Below are positions 59,903 through 64,000 of a stretch of DNA of 64,000 bases, piece after piece. Source of the stretch: Helicostylum pulchrum (Eukaryota > Mucoromycota > Mucoromycetes > Mucorales > Mucoraceae); NCBI GenBank assembly GCA_025677825.1, contig JAIXMO010000043.1:124001-188000 (forward strand), read 5' to 3'. How positions within the stretch are numbered: position 1 is the first letter of the stretch; every line of letters begins with the position of its first letter. A program made the position numbers and the translations under genes. The notes under the pieces are model-generated. The model ran no database searches and had not been told where the DNA came from. It was given only the letters and a program-made list of their open reading frames with translations.

Positions 59903-62900
59903 ATTGGGACCTGGAAACTATGTTAGATGCCTTGCAAATGGAATATATTGGTCAATTGACTCGGTATCTTACAGATCAATACATCTGCACTAGATTTGCT
60001 GTTATCCTTCCCCAAGCCTACTTCCATTTTATTCAAAATGTAACTATACCTGACGATTTGGCGTCGTATAAAAATGGTGAAACTTACGTCAAAACCCAAT
60101 ACAATATTGAAGACAATGTGTTATGCTCTGCAGATATTTTCTTGAATGACTTTCGAATGATTGGTAGTGTAAAGTTTGAGGACTATGCTTTTGATGAAAA
60201 AAAGAAAAAGGTTGTCGAATCTAACATGGTGCTTCAAGAATCTAGAGTTCATATTGATGTCAGTGATGTGGGCTCTAAAGTTCAATATATCTCCAAGCAA
60301 CATGAGAGACAATCGATGGCTTTTGGTATACCACATGAATGCTTACGAAACAAAGACATGTACTCTAATCAAGACGATTATGATACATTAGTTGACGAGT
60401 TGGTTATGCTTGATTTGGCAGTGAGCACCTTTAATCTTAAATGGTTAGGCGCGAGGACACCTAATTATGCAGAGTTAAACACTAAAAGTATAGACACGAT
60501 TATCATTACGGAATCCGTAGAAATTCTTTTAGGAGCTGCTTATTCATGGTTAGTATTTGTTGACGATCTAAAAGGTATTCTCGAGAGTTTCCAGGATCAA
60601 CGTACAAGACAAGTACAGGTGTTTATCAATGAGCTAGCAGATTTTTCAATTACTACTGGTGTACTTGGTGATCCTATGTTTTTAACAACGCCAACAACTA
60701 TGCTTCGATTGGGATCTCGTAATTTCCGAAATGACGTTGGTTGGAAGCTATTGGCTCGGATGCGCCATTGTTTACGATTTTTGCCTTTATCTAGACGTGA
60801 AGAACTTCAATATCGACTTACTTCGGGTGGCGCACTACAAGATATCAACTCTGATAGAATGTTTAAAAATGTTGTCAAGACATTTTCTCGCTGGCGAAAC
60901 TGGGAAGTAGGATATAATGACATATCAAACAGTCGCTTATTTACTCAGCCTTTTAAACAAATATCAGAAAAAAATGGCGTTGTCAGTAAAAATATAACAG
61001 ATGAAGTGGTCAAATTTTTAACTTCATCTGCGAATTTTGCAAAATTGAGATTTGGAAAATTCAACTTTGTGATTTATGAAGAAGAAACAGCTGAATTATC
61101 AAAGGAAGACAATAGTATCTCAATTGGACCATTTGAATTCTTACTTGAATGTTTATTTAAAACATCGTCTATCTCTAATGTGCCTGAAAGTAGTAGTGAT
61201 GGAGTACGTAGATCAGTGGCAATGATGGATGGTTATTTAGATATCATTACCAAGATTAGCCTAGGTGATATTCAAATTTCTGCTAATCCGATCATCTTGG
61301 CATTTGCAAGACATATGTTACTTGTTCAACGTGTATTTATGACGAAACTACATAATTTATCACTCTCTAAAAAGTCCCCTTCCTTGCTTAACGATTCGAA
61401 TACAACAATCAATGCCAAAAATTCTTCTACTGTAAAGCCTGCTCCTTCAGAAAGCTTGGAATTTAGTTTTGATTCTCTTCTTAGTAAAGTTGATGTTGTT
61501 GCTCAAGCTTTAGTCAGCTTAGATTGTATTAAAGTTATTGCGCATGCTCAAGAGCTACGTATGTGTGCTGTAATTTCTGGAGCGCAAGGGTCAGCTTTGT
61601 TCTCAAACCCTAAATTAGCACCTTTACAATTAGTATCTCATGATCGCGCTGATTCTGATACAGGGTCTGGTAAGCGTAGCTCAAACCGTACTTCTCGTAA
61701 GAATGCACAAACTGAGCCACGTCTGGTACTTGAAGCGGCAGGTGGAATTAATTCGATTGATATTAAATTTAAAGAAGAACTGCATCGAAATAACTTGACT
61801 ACTGACAGTACGTTACTGGGGATCAGTTTAGAAAAGGCAAATATCAATGCAAATATTTCTCAAATTACAAAAGTGTCAAAGAAACATGGTAAGACTGAAA
61901 ATACCAAGGATGTTTTGAACGTATTTTCAAATATACACAAGTTTCGCATTCATGCGCCGCAAAGTTTATTACGATTATATGGTTTCATCGAGTCATGGCA
62001 AACCGAACAAGGCAGACGATATCATTTTATGTTTCAGAATTTAGTTAGGGAATGGGAAGAACAAAGAAAAGATGTTTCTACGCCTCTTATGTCTATTTCA
62101 GAACAGAGAAGTTCGATCCAGGTACCGCCACCAACAACAAAGAAGCTTGACATCAAACTTCAGTTCTTATTGAATGAATTCTTAGTTATATCGGATTTAC
62201 TACCTTCTTTAAGTGTCGAATATAGAATTTTAGATTTCTTTGTTATGGTTAATGAAACTCATCCGAAGGCATCGCCTGTTTATATGTATACTTTCCAGTT
62301 ATCCGAGCAAGTCATCCATCTTATTACAAAAGATACAAAGAAAAAAAAGGCGCCTGAACACAATAATTCAAGTACTTTTAGTATTCCCGGTATTCGTAGT
62401 ACAGGATCACTTCGAACTGAACTTATCAGGGGCACTAGCCAGCTAAAACTTAAATCCATGATATCTGTTGATTTAATTTCGATGTCACTTAATGTTAGTT
62501 TGATTGATTCTCTTTTGACGGCACAATCCCTAGTTGGAAACGAGGTCAGTGAGTTAGTAGAAGTACTCTCCTACTCAAAGCCTAGCCGAAAATCTACTGT
62601 TGCTCCTCCCGAATTGAATGATTCTCCTAAACGTATATTTAAATATACAGTCGATATTTCATTGGATGGATTAAGAGTTTCTGCTGCTAGCCCTTCTGCA
62701 TTGTGTATTTTTCGATCCAATGTTCTTCAAGCGTCTATATCTAACGACATCGTTGTTGGAAGGGAAGCAAGTACATCGAATCAACTCACTTGGAAATTAC
62801 AAGCTAAGAACTTTTCTCTTTCACTTGACCATAATACAGTAGAAGATATTGATAGTACTAAATCTGAAGACGACGTAGTTTATCAACCCAATTGCTTGGC

Positions 62901-64000
62901 ATATATTCTAGTGGAACTTAGTGTCCAAAACTATTTACCAGCTTGTACAAATGATAAATGCACTAAAGAAACACACACACATGATAAGGATAAGGATTTT
63001 GACACTTTGTTTATTGATTTCGCTAGAATTCAGACAGTAATGCAACCAATTGCTCTAGGTAAACTTGCCGAAATGTATATATATTATGATGCAGAATTAC
63101 GAAAGAAAAAGATGATGAAGAAGGCCGAAATAGATCAGTTATCTGCAAATACTAAGCGTATTGTTCAATCTATATCCATTAAAAATGAGTGGCCTAAGGT
63201 ACTTCAAGAGGAAACACAGTCCTTATTAGAAGGTAAAATTATTTGCTTACGGGTACGTCGTCTCGGTGTCGCTATTCCGTTAGGTATTTTATCTGAATTA
63301 CCCTCATCTGGACCTTCCAAAAATGTCAGTGCTTTGCTATTATCTGTCTCTTCGATTGAATTCTTGACAAAAAATATCGAGAAAGGTGCTTTACAGTTGG
63401 ACAATATTGCTTTACAGTTTGTTAAAAGGTTTGATCAAGATAAGTCAGAGCATTTTATAGCTGAAAATCACCCACGTACAAACCAAATTAGCCTTCCGTC
63501 TATTTCTTGTCATGTATCTGCTGTTAATGCTAAACCACTCCAGTCTGTCAAAGCAGATGCTCAAGTTAGAGGGTTTGAAATTGATGTTGATGGGACAATT
63601 GCAGACTATATCAATACATTGAGTATTATATATGTAAAGAGTATGTCTCGAGTTGAAAAGTTTACAGCAAAATCAAACTTCAGCTCTAAAAGTGGGTCAC
63701 CCAGCTCATCAGCAAAACCTTCGCCTATGACAGAAACGCCCAATACTTCTGAAGTTGTTCATTTAGACATTGAGTGTAAATTTATATGCGATAGTGGTAC
63801 GATTCGAATGTATCCCAAGCGAAACTCGGGCGATGTTTTCAAGAGTAGAAAGAGATCCAAATCATTACATGTCCGCACTGGTTTTGATCCAAAATCTAAT
63901 GACGGAAATATGGCTACTGTGAATCTCCCCGGTTTAAGTGCTTGGTTAACATATCAAACACCTTTAGGTGCGCATGCCTCTGTTGCCAATGCTCCACGCC
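55183..64000 (+). CDS. CSF1: Csf1 / bridge-like lipid transfer protein (BLTP1 family), 5' part
   Basis: Very large tube-shaped lipid-transfer protein at ER contact sites, related to animal BLTP1/KIAA1109. Exons: 55183-55360, 55434-55583, 55645-56128, 56189-56406, 56469-57007, 57059-57332, 57394-57839, 57900-58173, 58231-58655, 58716-59522, 59595-59822, then 59902 to the window end without a stop (about 2,707 residues so far). An N-terminal membrane helix (FWLFVVYCLVVIVAVIFFLF) is followed by the diagnostic VSLLGGRILFKNLRYLS and FRYWLFNARKAED, then LPCRIVCSVEGLEWF, PEWGIRLSFKDATIHYGPW and many amphipathic beta segments typical of repeating beta-groove proteins. A long acidic Ser-rich loop lies at about residues 1060-1250. 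The start ATG directly precedes the helix. Truncated only by the window edge. Confidence 0.93.
59871..59900. repeat. (TA)n tract in a CSF1 intron
   Basis: About 15 TA units filling the 3' half of the intron 59823-59901, ending in the acceptor TATAG. Probably length-variable. Confidence 0.8.

Noticed and set aside
1..64000. tRNA, rRNA, CRISPR or prokaryotic-type defence loci
   Set aside because: No cloverleaf with A and B boxes, no rRNA sequence and no spaced direct-repeat array was recognised by eye; a tRNAscan run would settle the tRNA question.

Overview
The window is a nuclear fragment of a fungal genome. The evidence is dense protein-coding genes on both strands, many 50-80 nt AT-rich spliceosomal introns with GT..AG ends, long A/T homopolymers between genes, and fungal families such as Mcd4, Sec9, Csf1, Pet127, Get5 and a Reg1-like DUF1752 protein. 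Intron density and overall protein character fit Mucoromycota (Mucorales-like) best; that is an inference, since no rDNA or other diagnostic marker is present. Ribosomal protein and GMP synthase genes have strong codon bias (GGT, GTC, AAG, CGT) and few or no introns, as expected for highly expressed genes.

Layout: 1-572, the 3' end of a membrane protein gene. 1195-6837, two head-to-tail SF1 helicase paralogues (Hcs1/IGHMBP2 family) on the minus strand. 7620-10662, Mcd4 (GPI ethanolamine phosphate transferase, minus). 10935-12193, aldo/keto reductase (minus), divergent from Sec9 (12344-13392, plus). 13475-16545, Rpn1 of the 26S proteasome (minus). 17999-19795, a 1.8-kb terminal-inverted-repeat element. 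19998-21101, a coiled-coil protein (minus). 22698-23402, RPS10; 24567-25217, RPL10; 25661-26752, a tetraspan-like membrane protein; 26948-28038, an FYRN/FYRC protein; 30005-30694, a bZIP factor (all plus). 31199-32634, a 7TM-like protein (minus). 33189-33942, Get5 (plus). 34037-36036, a histone-fold-like protein with a Ser-rich/acidic tail (minus). 38459-40057, GMP synthase (plus). 40251-41126, a DUF1752 protein (minus). 41425-42665, a coiled-coil protein (plus). 45245-46111, a MYND-finger protein (plus). 46338-48669, Pet127 (minus), divergent from bL31m (48863-49249, plus). 49573-51362, succinate-semialdehyde dehydrogenase (minus). About 52011-52640, a small coiled-coil gene. 52709-54314, the second copy of the inverted-repeat element. 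55183 to the end, Csf1, running off the window.

Most genes are unrelated housekeeping functions: translation, proteasome, GPI anchors, exocytosis, GET pathway, purine synthesis, mitochondrial RNA and ribosome. There is no metabolic cluster and no defence or phage-like system. The most unusual observation is a 2-nt micro-exon (GT) that must be spliced in to rebuild the Walker A motif, at the same position in both tandem helicase genes. Second are the two TIR elements, which carry internal inverted repeats and no transposase. Exon coordinates were derived by hand from splice consensus, reading frame and family motifs, with no transcript data.
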